Assembly: GCA_022703485.1 (NCBI GenBank)
Contig: JAKLDO010000029.1
Coordinates: 1-36,209 of the forward strand
Length of the DNA stretch: 36,209 bases
Reading direction: 5' to 3'
From: a bacterium
Lineage (GTDB): Bacteria > UBP6 > UBA1177
Part shown: piece after piece, positions 1 through 7,498 of the stretch
How the letters are laid out: every line of letters starts with the position of its first letter
Numbering within the stretch: position 1 is the stretch's first letter
Translations under genes and position numbers: made by a program
The notes under the pieces: generated by a model
Seen by the model: only the letters and a program-made list of their open reading frames with translations
Told to the model about the DNA's origin: nothing
The model's database searches: none

Positions 1-140
1 TCAGTTACATTGTTCAGAGTCTTTTCGTCAAAGATGCCGTCCTCATCAGTCACATCCATGACGGCGAGACGGTCTTTTTCTGCAGAATAAACCGAGGCAA
101 AACACAATATCAATATGAGAAACAACATGGATTTTCTCAA
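1..140 (-). CDS. Secreted protein, N-terminal part only (cut by the window edge)
   Basis: Only the first 46 residues lie in the window. They read as a signal peptide (basic MRKS start, a hydrophobic LFLILILCFASV core and a likely cleavage after VYSA), followed by a mature start EKDRLAVMDVTDEDGIFDEK. The RLAVMDV opening recalls envelope proteins of the CsgG, TolB and LpoB kind, whose mature chains start with a similar beta strand, but this is too little sequence to assign a family. I chose the TTG at 140 as start because a GGAGG sits five bases upstream (146-150). An ATG at 128 in the same frame would shorten the signal peptide by four residues and is the alternative. A promoter-like pair lies 30-60 bases upstream. 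Confidence 0.6.
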   Translation of the reverse strand, partial: MRKSMLFLILILCFASVYSAEKDRLAVMDVTDEDGIFDEKTLNNVT

Positions 141-171
141 GGTTTCCTCCAGTTTTGAAAAGAATTGTTTA

Positions 172-200
172 AATATAGTTTTTGAGAGAAATCAAAGCAA
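172..200 (-). promoter_or_regulatory. Predicted sigma-70-type promoter for the left-edge secreted gene
   Basis: On the minus strand a TTGCTT -35 box (195-200) and a TATATT -10 box (172-177) are separated by 17 bases. The expected transcription start is near 165, giving a leader of about 25 bases before the TTG start at 140. This is found by eye from consensus and is untested. Confidence 0.45.
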
Positions 201-240
201 GAAAAAACAAGGCAATGTTTTGATGTTTAAAGCAGAAAAA

Positions 241-480
241 TTAGTGCAGCAGGTTCTCAACAGATATGTCTTCGTCAAGATCTTCCCAGTGAATTCCGAT
301 TCCACCGCCGATTAGACGCCAGTTTTTCCTTTGTTTAGGACTTGCATCTCTAAGTGTCGGAAAATAGTCCAGCGGTATTTCAATTTTCCTTCCGTCTTTC
401 AGGAAAACCACGAGCATATCTTTTAAGAAATCAATGTCTTTCGCAATATGCGAAAAAATTCTATTTGTTAAAGTAGCCAT
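241..480 (-). CDS. DUF2442 family protein (second gene of a DUF4160-DUF2442 pair)
   Basis: This 79-residue protein matches the whole DUF2442 pattern: an FLKDGRKIEIPLDYFP strand pair, then LRDASPKQRKNWRLIGGGIG, then the hallmark IHWEDLDEDISVENLL end. DUF2442 proteins are usually found next to DUF4160 proteins, and the pair has been treated as a putative toxin-antitoxin module; no biochemical role can be read from the sequence. The ATG at 480 is preceded by GAGGAG and overlaps the end of the upstream DUF4160 gene by 20 bases, so the two are almost certainly translated from one message. Family assignment is firm and function is open. Confidence 0.85.
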   Translation of the reverse strand: MATLTNRIFSHIAKDIDFLKDMLVVFLKDGRKIEIPLDYFPTLRDASPKQRKNWRLIGGGIGIHWEDLDEDISVENLLH

Positions 481-712
481 TCCACTTCTCCTCTATTAAT
501 GTCTGGTTCTCAAATAATATCTTCCTAATCTCTTTTATTTCCGGCTGATTAAAACCGATGTTTCGTGCAAGAGAAACAGGTTTTAACCAGAACTTCGCAT
601 AATTTTCAGCTTTCTCAACATGTATGTGTAAAGGTTCATCATTTTCATTGCTGAAAAAGAAGAATCTATAACCACCAACTTTTATTACTGTCGGCAAAAA
701 CATCTCCATCAA
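461..712 (-). CDS. DUF4160 family protein (first gene of a DUF4160-DUF2442 pair)
   Basis: This protein of 82-83 residues carries the DUF4160 signature: PTVIKVGGYRFFFFSNEND, then EPLHIHVEKAENYAKFWLKP, then a C-terminal GFNQPEIKEIRKILFENQ helix and a final EEKWNGYF. DUF4160 proteins are small and are usually encoded just upstream of DUF2442, as here. The start is uncertain: a TTG at 712, an ATG at 709 and another ATG at 703 are all in frame, and the ribosome site is weak (GTGAGA). A good promoter ends only about 20 bases upstream, so the leader is very short. Which partner would be toxic, if this is a toxin-antitoxin pair, cannot be said from sequence alone. Confidence 0.85.
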   Translation of the reverse strand: MMEMFLPTVIKVGGYRFFFFSNENDEPLHIHVEKAENYAKFWLKPVSLARNIGFNQPEIKEIRKILFENQTLIEEKWNGYFNK

Positions 713-733
713 ATAGAGTTCTCACATTGGAAA

Positions 734-761
734 AGTATATTTGGTACGCACAAAAAGTCAA
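734..761 (-). promoter_or_regulatory. Predicted promoter of the DUF4160-DUF2442 pair
   Basis: On the minus strand a TTGACT -35 box (756-761) and a TATACT -10 box (734-739) are 16 bases apart. The expected start of transcription, near 727, leaves a leader of only 15-18 bases. The match is among the best in the window, and the same TTGACT hexamer recurs in other predicted promoters here. Confidence 0.6.
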
Positions 762-933
762 AGCAGAGATCTCATTTGCCATTTGCCGGCCGCCCGGATA
801 AGATCAGATACAAACCTGTGAGCATCAAATATCTGACCATCAAAAAAAACATTCCCTCCTTTGGCTTAAGCTGCTTTTTTTCAAGAGCTGCAAGCACTTT
901 TTAAATGATCACATCAGCCACATTTCAATAAGT

Positions 934-961
934 TTGACTTGAATTGCAATATCTTTAATCT
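934..961 (+). promoter_or_regulatory. Possible promoter of the peroxiredoxin-lipoprotein pair
   Basis: A TTGACT -35 box (934-939) is followed after 16 bases by TAATCT (956-961), a poor -10 match. It would start transcription about 28 bases before the ATG at 996. The call rests mainly on the -35 box and on the lack of anything better upstream. Confidence 0.3.
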
Positions 962-995
962 TTTGAAAGCGGTCTTATTTATTAGTGAGGCGGAA

Positions 996-1457
996 ATGTT
1001 AAAAAAAGGTGACAAGGCTCCCGATTTCAGGCTATCCGATTCAAACGGGACGGAGATAAAACTGTCCGATTTTGCAGGATATACGGTGGTCGTTTATTTC
1101 TACCCGAAGGATAATACTTCCGGATGTACGGCGGAAGCAAAGGATTTCACTGCGCTTGCAAAAGAGTTCAAAAAGAAAAATGCCGTGATAATCGGAATAA
1201 GTGCAGATTCCGCGGCTTCACACAAAAAATTCGAGGAAAAGCATGAGCTTAAAGTGCTTCTTCTGAGCGATCCCGACAAAGAGGTAATTCAGAGATACGG
1301 AGTCTGGCAGAAAAAGAAACTTTACGGCAAAGAATCGATGGGCATTGTGAGAACAACCTTTGTCATTGACGGCAGCGGCATGATCGCAGATGTCTTTGAA
1401 AAGGTCAAAGTTGCCGGACACGCCCAAAAAGTTCTTGAAACTGTCTGCTCACTTTAA
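996..1457 (+). CDS. bcp: Thioredoxin-dependent peroxiredoxin, Bcp/PrxQ type
   Basis: This is a cytoplasmic thiol peroxidase that reduces hydrogen peroxide and organic hydroperoxides using thioredoxin. Its 153 residues show the AhpC/TSA fold order: GDKAPDFRL near the start, VVVYFYPKDNTSGCTAEAKDF carrying the peroxidatic Cys44, IIGISADSAASHKKF, LLLSDPDKEV, and the conserved Arg in GIVRTTFVIDG. Length is normal for Bcp. The PrxQ resolving Cys five residues after the peroxidatic one is absent, and the only other Cys is C151 near the end. I chose the ATG at 996 because GAGG stands five bases upstream; a frame start at 939 would add 19 residues without family support. A lipoprotein gene follows 16 bases downstream. 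Confidence 0.9.
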   Translation: MLKKGDKAPDFRLSDSNGTEIKLSDFAGYTVVVYFYPKDNTSGCTAEAKDFTALAKEFKKKNAVIIGISADSAASHKKFEEKHELKVLLLSDPDKEVIQRYGVWQKKKLYGKESMGIVRTTFVIDGSGMIADVFEKVKVAGHAQKVLETVCSL

Positions 1458-1473
1458 AATGCGAGGTAAAATC

Positions 1474-2799
1474 ATGAAAAAATTGATCCTGGTCTCATTC
1501 ATGATCGTGATGTCTGTTTCATGTTCTTCTTCAAAATCAAATAATGATGAACCCGATAATTTATCCGATCCAGATATTTCTGCAGATCAGGATATTGAGG
1601 AATCAGACGAAGTTCAGCCGGATGAAACAGAAGCGGACACTGTTTCCGATGAGTTCATTGATGAAGATATTGCCGTCACTACCGATGAACAGTCTGATCT
1701 CGATAATGAAATTCATGATGATGTTGAAAACGAAGATATTGAACCTGATACCGGTAACGATCCGGATACCGTCACAGAAGATGATGATCTCGATCTATAT
1801 GATGCAGACTCTGAAACAGATAATGATGAACCGGTTTCAGACGAGACCGATGATGAATCTACTGACGAAGATCAGGATGAAGACATCAGTACATGCCTGA
1901 ATTCCCCCGACGGAACTTTCTGTGTAAAAACCGGGAACAGGGTTCCGCCGACCGGACAGATAAAATGCTATGATGCCGCAGCTGAAGTTCCCTGCTCTTC
2001 ACTGACAGCCGGAACACCATATTTCGGACAGGATGCTCAATATGCTGACAACATAAGGACATTTACAGTATCAGGCACAATCCCTGACAGAACAGTTTAT
2101 GATTCACTTACAGAGCTGACATGGCAGTTTGATATAAGTTCAACAGAATTTTCATCATGGTCAGCTGCAAAAACTTTCTGCGAAGGAATCGGTCCCGAAT
2201 GGAGACTGCCTGCAATCAAGGAAATAACAACAACCTTCAACTTCAATTTTTCAGTTCCAGTCTGTGATACCGAGAACTGTCCTTCAAATGCAGCTAATTT
2301 CTGGACTTCAACTGAATTGGCCGGAGACACTTCCAAAGCCTGGAGTGTCTACATGTATACCGGTGATATAAATCAGAGATCGAAATCAGAGACAGGCTAT
2401 GCAAGATGTGTAAAAGGGAATATTTTTGAACCGGGAGGAACGATCGTAACCGATAGTGACACCTCGGAGCCTGTGGCAACGGATCTTTCGACAGAATTGT
2501 CATGGACCAAAGGATTTTCTTTTGTCGATCTGCCCACAGCTTTGAATAATTGTGAAACATTAAATTACGGCGGTCATACCGACTGGAGGCTTCCCAATAT
2601 CAATGAACTTCTTACCGTGATAGACTACTCTATTTCAGGATCAGCCACAAATCTTCCTGATGTTAACAAAAACTTTTCATACTGGACATCTACAACCGCT
2701 CCGACTAACCTGAATTCAGTCTTTACCGTTTCATTTTCGAGCGGATATTCATCAAGGGCGACTAAAACCAACAGCTGGGTATATCTCTGTGTAAGATAA
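1474..2799 (+). CDS. Acidic-spacer lipoprotein with DUF1566 (Lcl C-terminal) domains
   Basis: This 441-residue protein begins with a lipoprotein signal (MKKLILVSFMIVMSVSC, lipid-carrying Cys17). A spacer of about 120 residues made almost wholly of Asp, Glu, Ser and Thr follows. A CLNSPDGTFC cysteine pair then leads into two DUF1566-like units. The first has LTWQF, EWRLPAIKEI and FWTSTEL; the second has LSWTK, DWRLPNINELLTV and YWTSTT. DUF1566 domains occur in surface and secreted bacterial proteins and have no assigned reaction. The spacer probably carries the domain away from the membrane, but this is inference. Start: ATG at 1474 with GAGG eight bases upstream. It is probably cotranscribed with the peroxiredoxin gene. 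Family call is firm, function unknown. Confidence 0.85.
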   Translation: MKKLILVSFMIVMSVSCSSSKSNNDEPDNLSDPDISADQDIEESDEVQPDETEADTVSDEFIDEDIAVTTDEQSDLDNEIHDDVENEDIEPDTGNDPDTVTEDDDLDLYDADSETDNDEPVSDETDDESTDEDQDEDISTCLNSPDGTFCVKTGNRVPPTGQIKCYDAAAEVPCSSLTAGTPYFGQDAQYADNIRTFTVSGTIPDRTVYDSLTELTWQFDISSTEFSSWSAAKTFCEGIGPEWRLPAIKEITTTFNFNFSVPVCDTENCPSNAANFWTSTELAGDTSKAWSVYMYTGDINQRSKSETGYARCVKGNIFEPGGTIVTDSDTSEPVATDLSTELSWTKGFSFVDLPTALNNCETLNYGGHTDWRLPNINELLTVIDYSISGSATNLPDVNKNFSYWTSTTAPTNLNSVFTVSFSSGYSSRATKTNSWVYLCVR

Positions 2800-2815
2800 T
2801 TCCTGTACAACAAAA

Positions 2816-2844
2816 TTGTTCATTCAGAATGATTCAGGTATAAT
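2816..2844 (+). promoter_or_regulatory. Predicted promoter of the nnr-tsaE-EI24-hemW-rnhB operon
   Basis: TTGTTC (2816-2821), a 17-base spacer and a perfect TATAAT (2839-2844) precede nnr, with transcription expected near 2851. The hexamer ATTCAG occurs three times around it (2822-2827, 2832-2837, 2858-2863), twice inside the spacer. A short AACAA/TTGTT inverted repeat covers the -35 box. Confidence 0.6.
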
Positions 2845-2872
2845 CGGCAAGCAGTAAATTCAGGAGACTGAA

Positions 2873-4327
2873 ATGTATCCGGCAGGAAAGGCGGCAGATT
2901 CAAGGAACATTGACAGATTTGCTATAGAAAAGGGCGCTCCTTCACTGATACTGATGGAAAACGCTGCTTTTTCACTTTACCTTGAAACTGTAAAAATAGT
3001 TGAAAACTTCAAACCTGAAAAAATAGTTCTTTTTGCCGGTAAAGGCGGCAACGGCGGTGACGGATTCGCACTTTTGAGAATACTGCGGGACCGTGGATGC
3101 AGCATCCCGATGAATATCGTTAAATTCTTTGAGCTGAATGAATTAAAAGGTGATTCCCTTCAGAACTGGAAAATGCTTCCTTCTGATATCAGTTCAACTG
3201 AAATGAAAAAAATAAAAGGCCGGACTCTTTTCATTGACGGAATGGTTGGAACAGGTCTTAAAAACAATCTCACCGGTAGAATCAGGGAAGCTGTGACATT
3301 CATCAACAGCTATAAAGATAAATATGTGCTGTCCATTGATGTTCCTACAGGACTTGACAGCGATAAAGGCATAGAAATGCCGGAAGCTGTGATCGCTGAC
3401 ACCACAGTCACGATGGGGATCTACAAAACAGGACTTTTCGCCCAGAACGGACCGGCCGCATGCGGAAAGATCGTTCTTGGAAAAATATCCGCTGTTGATG
3501 CCGGAACTTCTGATACAAAATATGAAGTCGTTGAAGATCTTATACCGGAACCTCTGAAAATACCTGTTGACAGCTACAAGAACAGAAACGGACACTGCCT
3601 TGTGATAGGAGGTGACATTGACAAACTCGGTGCATCACTTATCGCAGCAAGATCTTTTATGGCTTCCGGCGGAGGACTTGTCACCGCGGCATTTGAAAAA
3701 AGCCTGCATAAAAAAATAGCCGGACTTGTTCCCGGAATGATGCTTACTGATATTGAAACCGCAGAGCATCAACTTGACAGATACAGTTCTATAATAACCG
3801 GTCCGGGACTGACATCATGGCCATTCAAGGAAAGTACCCTCCTGAAGAGATTTAAAGGCATTATAATTGCCGATGCAGGAATGTTCGACCTGATGAATGA
3901 AAAACCGGAGATACTCTCATCGCTTAAAAAATGTAAAACTGTGTTCACTCCTCATCCGGGTGAACTGAAAAGGTTTATTTCCGCAAAGAACGATGAACCG
4001 TGGATCGACTGCGTTGAAAGATTCCCTCTTGAAAAAACCCATGTTCTCGTTGCTAAAAGCCACTCTACTTTTATTAGGAACACCGGATCGACAGTAATTG
4101 TTCCGCATGGTGCAAAAGCTCTATCTTTCGGGGGCTCAGGGGACGCGCTTACCGGACTTCTCGCTTTTGAAACTTTTTACAACGGGTTTGAGAAAGGCTG
4201 TCTCAGAGCAGTTTTAAGACACCGACTTGCCGGGATCGAACTTGAAAAAAGATATTCAGCATCATATCACAGCATTGAAAAACTTGTTGAACTTATCGGC
4301 ATCGCAGGAACAGTTTATGAAAAATGA
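2873..4327 (+). CDS. nnr: Bifunctional NAD(P)HX epimerase / ADP- or ATP-dependent NAD(P)HX dehydratase
   Basis: This cytoplasmic repair enzyme returns hydrated NADH and NADPH to use. The N-terminal YjeF half (about residues 1-215) epimerises the hydrate. It shows LMENAAFSL, the GKGGNGGDGFALLR loop, DGMVGTGLKNNLTG and SIDVPTGLDSD. The C-terminal ribokinase-like half (about 230-480) is the dehydratase, with GHCLVIGGD, ASGGGLVTAAF, ITGPGL, FTPHPGELKRF and the nucleotide-site motif FGGSGDALTG. At 484 residues it is close to the usual fused length. The ATG at 2873 follows an AGGAG at 2862-2866. The gene leads a plus-strand operon and overlaps the next start by 11 bases, an nnr-tsaE order seen in many bacteria. 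Confidence 0.93.
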   Translation: MYPAGKAADSRNIDRFAIEKGAPSLILMENAAFSLYLETVKIVENFKPEKIVLFAGKGGNGGDGFALLRILRDRGCSIPMNIVKFFELNELKGDSLQNWKMLPSDISSTEMKKIKGRTLFIDGMVGTGLKNNLTGRIREAVTFINSYKDKYVLSIDVPTGLDSDKGIEMPEAVIADTTVTMGIYKTGLFAQNGPAACGKIVLGKISAVDAGTSDTKYEVVEDLIPEPLKIPVDSYKNRNGHCLVIGGDIDKLGASLIAARSFMASGGGLVTAAFEKSLHKKIAGLVPGMMLTDIETAEHQLDRYSSIITGPGLTSWPFKESTLLKRFKGIIIADAGMFDLMNEKPEILSSLKKCKTVFTPHPGELKRFISAKNDEPWIDCVERFPLEKTHVLVAKSHSTFIRNTGSTVIVPHGAKALSFGGSGDALTGLLAFETFYNGFEKGCLRAVLRHRLAGIELEKRYSASYHSIEKLVELIGIAGTVYEK

Positions 4328-4772
4328 CATCCCTAACAGACTTATCCTCCGTAACGAACAGGAAACTTCAGATCTTGCTTTTAAAATAGGAAAGAACCTT
4401 CGCAAAGGAGAGCTGATAACCCTCGACGGAGACCTCGGAACAGGAAAGACATTTTTTACAGGCGCCCTCTGCACGGCTCTAGGCATAGAAAGAAAGAACA
4501 TCAGCAGTCCGACCTATGTGATAATGAGAAAGATCGAAGGGATTTTTACTGTGTATCACTGGGATTTCTACAGGATAAACAGCGAGGATGAGCTTTTCAC
4601 AGCTGATTTTTTTGAATGTCTGAAAGACAGAAATGCAATAAATATAGTCGAGTGGGCATCTCTTTTTAGAAAAAGCTGGACGGAACATACGCCGAGAATA
4701 GAAATAAAGATCGAATTCGGAGATACAGATGACGAACGAAGAATTGAAATCAAAAGAACAGACCCCTGTTGA
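4317..4772 (+). CDS. tsaE: tRNA t6A37 modification ATPase TsaE
   Basis: TsaE is the P-loop ATPase that works with TsaB, TsaC and TsaD to place threonylcarbamoyl on A37 of ANN-decoding tRNAs. The 151 residues show a Walker A GDLGTGKT near residue 40, ISSPTYVIM, the family motif HWDFYRI and VEWAS towards the end. The ATG at 4317 lies inside the end of nnr (11-base overlap) with an AGGA seven bases upstream. Earlier in-frame starts would lie deep in nnr and give a non-family extension. Its own 3' end overlaps the next gene by 44 bases. The partner genes tsaB, tsaC and tsaD are not in this window. Confidence 0.93.
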   Translation: MKNDIPNRLILRNEQETSDLAFKIGKNLRKGELITLDGDLGTGKTFFTGALCTALGIERKNISSPTYVIMRKIEGIFTVYHWDFYRINSEDELFTADFFECLKDRNAINIVEWASLFRKSWTEHTPRIEIKIEFGDTDDERRIEIKRTDPC

Positions 4773-5757
4773 AACACCGCCTGCTGAAGAAGAAAGCATA
4801 TTAAACAGACCGAGACCTAAACTGAATATGGCAGGACAGAAAAACCCTCAGAAAAAACTTCCAGAAAAAGCAGTTATCGAGGAAAAGAAAGTTACGGCAG
4901 AAGAGCCTCCCAGAAAACCGCAATCGGAAATTATCATGGAAAAGGCGCTTGAGATCTGGAACATGATAATGGAACTATTAAAAAAAGTGTTCGCTGAAAG
5001 ACTTAAAACAGGTTACGGACTGAAAGACGCAGGAAAAATGATAATCTCAAACAGCAGAATGATGACGATATCACTTGTACTGATCCTGATAACGATTTTC
5101 ATTTCAATATTCCTCTATCACTATATTTATTCAGGCTTCAGCACACTTCTTGTCAGCTTTTACAGCAAACCTCCTGCACTTGACGGGCTTCTGGACTATC
5201 TGTACTATCCTTTGTGGGCACTGACAAAACTCGCCTTTCATGCAGTCATAATATCAATTTCTTTCTTCATTCCTTTCATCCTGGCATATATTTTAACATC
5301 TCCGGTTCAATCCATGATCCGCTATATGGCGGATGATATGTTCCTCGGGAAAACTGTTGAGAACACAGATTTTTCTTTTGAAGATGCCGTCGAGGATATA
5401 AAACAGACCCTTCCGTCAGCAGGAATAGCTCTGGGAGCCCTGTTCGCCGCATTCTTTCTGAATCTAATCGCCGTGATAGGACAGATCTCGGCATTTGTCA
5501 TAATCATTGCAATATCAGCTCTTCTAGTCAATGAAATGTCATTTAGGAAGTACGGATTCGATCCTAAAAAGAAGCTCGTGTGGATGAAAGACCATTCATT
5601 TCACTGCCTGAGAACGGGCTCACTTCCATCGTTTCTTTCGGCTCTGCCGTTGATAAACAATGTCATCATCGCATTTCTGATGCCGTTATTCATTGTTCAT
5701 GCGGCACTTAATTTCGAACAGACATTCAAAGAAGGAAAAGACAATCATGCCATCTGA
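4729..5757 (+). CDS. EI24-domain (CysZ-like) multi-spanning membrane protein
   Basis: This 342-residue protein has a cytoplasmic N-terminal stretch of about 100 residues rich in Lys, Glu and Pro. Hydrophobic stretches follow at roughly residues 110-134, 168-192, 229-266 (long enough for two spans) and 303-326. The pattern, including the DMFLGKTVE loop, a FEDAVEDIKQTL amphipathic segment and the LPLINNVIIAFLMPLFIVHAA last helix, fits the EI24 domain family, which includes the sulfate transporter CysZ. Transport is therefore possible, but the substrate cannot be read here, and no sulfate-assimilation gene is nearby. Start: ATG at 4729, with GGAG six bases upstream. It overlaps tsaE by 44 bases and hemW by 11. 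Confidence 0.75.
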   Translation: MTNEELKSKEQTPVETPPAEEESILNRPRPKLNMAGQKNPQKKLPEKAVIEEKKVTAEEPPRKPQSEIIMEKALEIWNMIMELLKKVFAERLKTGYGLKDAGKMIISNSRMMTISLVLILITIFISIFLYHYIYSGFSTLLVSFYSKPPALDGLLDYLYYPLWALTKLAFHAVIISISFFIPFILAYILTSPVQSMIRYMADDMFLGKTVENTDFSFEDAVEDIKQTLPSAGIALGALFAAFFLNLIAVIGQISAFVIIIAISALLVNEMSFRKYGFDPKKKLVWMKDHSFHCLRTGSLPSFLSALPLINNVIIAFLMPLFIVHAALNFEQTFKEGKDNHAI

Positions 5758-6874
5758 CATGCAGGTTAAGTCAGGAATATACATTCACATTCCTTTCTGC
5801 ACTTCCAAATGTCTCTACTGCGACTTTTTCAGTACGCCCCTGAAAAATGAATCGATCAGATATGACTATGAAAAAGCTGTGATAAGGGAATTAAAAAGAA
5901 GACTGCCAGAACTTAAAGGTACGGTCCTGCGATCTGTCTATGTAGGAGGAGGGTCGCCTTCTTTGATGGAAGCACCTTTCTTCAGCAGAATATCCGACAT
6001 CGTTTCATCCGCCGGTACACTGCTAAAGGATGTGGAATATACAGTTGAGGTAAACCCTCATGACATCAGCACGGACTGGATCAGGGAACTGAAAGATACC
6101 GGCGTTAACAGGATAAGCGCAGGAATACAGGCATTTGATGACACTGTCCTGAAAGAAATGGGCCGAAGAACTGCTGTTGAAGATATGATAAACACCCTTC
6201 CCGATCTTGCCGGCAGCTTTAAAAACCTTTCAGTAGACATGATCTACGGAATCGGCAGCGGAAGAGACATCAAAAGCGAACTGTCACAGATATTTGAGAT
6301 AATAGATCCGGTTCATTTTTCTGCATATCAGTACACTCCGCCCGAAAAAAAGGATGCTCCGGCACCTCTTGATGAAGAAACATCTGCCGCACAGGAAAAG
6401 ACATTTACGGAAACGCTCCTTAAAAAAGGTTTCCGCAGATACGAAGTAAGCAACTATTCAAAAAAAGGGTTTGAAAGCGTTCATAACACCACTTACTGGG
6501 AAATGGGAACATGGCTCGGTATCGGTGCAGGAGCAAGATCTTTCAACTCCATTAAAAGAGAGCACAGCTTCTATGATGAAAATACTGCTTCATTCATAAG
6601 CGGCGAAGGTTTGAGCCGTTATTCTCCATCCTTGAGAGAGCAGATAGAAGAGTTTCTGCTTATGGGACTTCGCATTACGGAAGGCATTGAAATAAAAAGG
6701 ATGGAAAACCATTTCGGAACAGCTTTTGAGAAAATGATAGAAAGTTCATCTTTGAAAAGCCTTATAGATGAAGGACTTCTTAAAAAGAATAACGGAAGGA
6801 TATTCTGTACTGAAAAAGGAATGGACTTCCTTAACACCGTTCTTTTAAAACTTTTTGAATTTATCAAAGCGTGA
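5747..6874 (+). CDS. hemW: Radical SAM heme chaperone HemW
   Basis: HemW belongs to the coproporphyrinogen oxidase-like radical SAM proteins, but the characterised members bind and deliver heme and are not oxidases. The 375 residues start with GIYIHIPFC and the cluster motif CTSKCLYCDF, of CxxxCxxCxF type. That is typical of HemW, as opposed to the CxxxCxxCxC of true HemN. Further motifs are YVGGGSPSL, VEVNPHDIS, GVNRISAGIQAF, the HemW signature HNTTYWEMGTWLGIGAGA, and a C-terminal winged-helix part (EEFLLMGLRITEGI). The ATG at 5747 overlaps the preceding stop by 11 bases. It is the fourth gene of the operon. A plain oxygen-independent coproporphyrinogen oxidase is the less likely alternative. 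Confidence 0.9.
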   Translation: MPSDMQVKSGIYIHIPFCTSKCLYCDFFSTPLKNESIRYDYEKAVIRELKRRLPELKGTVLRSVYVGGGSPSLMEAPFFSRISDIVSSAGTLLKDVEYTVEVNPHDISTDWIRELKDTGVNRISAGIQAFDDTVLKEMGRRTAVEDMINTLPDLAGSFKNLSVDMIYGIGSGRDIKSELSQIFEIIDPVHFSAYQYTPPEKKDAPAPLDEETSAAQEKTFTETLLKKGFRRYEVSNYSKKGFESVHNTTYWEMGTWLGIGAGARSFNSIKREHSFYDENTASFISGEGLSRYSPSLREQIEEFLLMGLRITEGIEIKRMENHFGTAFEKMIESSSLKSLIDEGLLKKNNGRIFCTEKGMDFLNTVLLKLFEFIKA

Positions 6875-6878
6875 TGGA

Positions 6879-7496
6879 ATGATAGGCGAAATTGAAAAAA
6901 AATACTCAAAAAAAGATCTGACAATAATAGGCGTGGATGAAGCGGGAAGAGGACCTTTGTGCGGGCCTGTAGTGACTGCCGCCGTATGTCTGCTGAAAGA
7001 TATAGAAGGCCTTGATGATTCAAAGAAGCTCAGCGAAAAGAAAAGGCTTGAACTTGTACCTCAGATAATCAGGAACAGCATCTGGAGCGTTTTTTCAGTA
7101 AGACCATGCATAATTGATGAACTGAATATTTTTCAGGCGACAATGTTCGGAATGTCCAAATGCATCGCAAAAGTACTCAGGAAGATCCCTGGAGAGAGTA
7201 TTATTTTGATAGACGGTAACAAAATAACGGGACGGTTTGAAAATGAGGAAGCTATCGTAAAAGGTGATTCAAAAAGCATAAATATCGCCGCCGCATCAAT
7301 TCTTGCAAAATGCCATAGAGACAGAATAATGGAAAGATGGAGCCTGATATATCCTCAATATAATCTTTCATCACATAAAGGATACGCCACTGCTGAACAC
7401 TACGACCTTCTGGAAAAAGAAGGTCCGTGCGAAATATATAGAAAAAGCTTTAAACTGACAAGAGATAAGCACCCTGAACAGATGGACCTGTTCTGA
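6879..7496 (+). CDS. rnhB: Ribonuclease HII
   Basis: RNase HII cuts RNA in RNA-DNA hybrids and starts removal of single ribonucleotides from DNA. The 205 residues carry all expected blocks: GVDEAGRGPLCGPVV with the first catalytic Asp-Glu pair, LDDSKKLSEKKR, LIDGNK with the third acidic residue, VKGDSKSINIAAASILAK with the fourth, then SHKGYATAEHYD and YRKSFK. Length is normal. The ATG at 6879 starts four bases after the hemW stop; its ribosome site is weak, so translation may be coupled to hemW. A TTG at 6855 is a less likely alternative. The gene ends two bases before the stop of the convergent lipoprotein gene. Confidence 0.95.
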   Translation: MIGEIEKKYSKKDLTIIGVDEAGRGPLCGPVVTAAVCLLKDIEGLDDSKKLSEKKRLELVPQIIRNSIWSVFSVRPCIIDELNIFQATMFGMSKCIAKVLRKIPGESIILIDGNKITGRFENEEAIVKGDSKSINIAAASILAKCHRDRIMERWSLIYPQYNLSSHKGYATAEHYDLLEKEGPCEIYRKSFKLTRDKHPEQMDLF

Positions 7497-7498
7497 AA

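Larger units (their letters stand above)
713..995. other. Divergent intergenic region between the DUF4160 pair and the peroxiredoxin gene
   Basis: These 283 bases hold the pair's promoter (734-761, minus) and a weaker candidate for the peroxiredoxin (934-961, plus). On the minus strand an open frame between a TAA (901-903) and a TGA (772-774) reads KVLAALEKKQLKPKEG, then MFFLMVRYLMLTGLYLILSG and a short tail. A GGAGG lies only two bases before its ATG, which is too close for a normal ribosome site. It may be the remnant of a lost gene or plain chance. I see no RNA gene or terminator. Confidence 0.4.

Noticed and set aside
1544..1900. Met/Ile/Lys-rich frame over the acidic spacer of the DUF1566 lipoprotein
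   Set aside because: It is a frame-shifted reading of GAT/GAA-rich DNA, which gives Met and Ile runs; the acidic frame continues into a conserved domain.
3194..3595. 133-codon open frame on the minus strand inside nnr
   Set aside because: It lies wholly antisense to conserved NAD(P)HX epimerase sequence, has no ribosome site and reads as low-information Cys/Phe/Ser-rich sequence.
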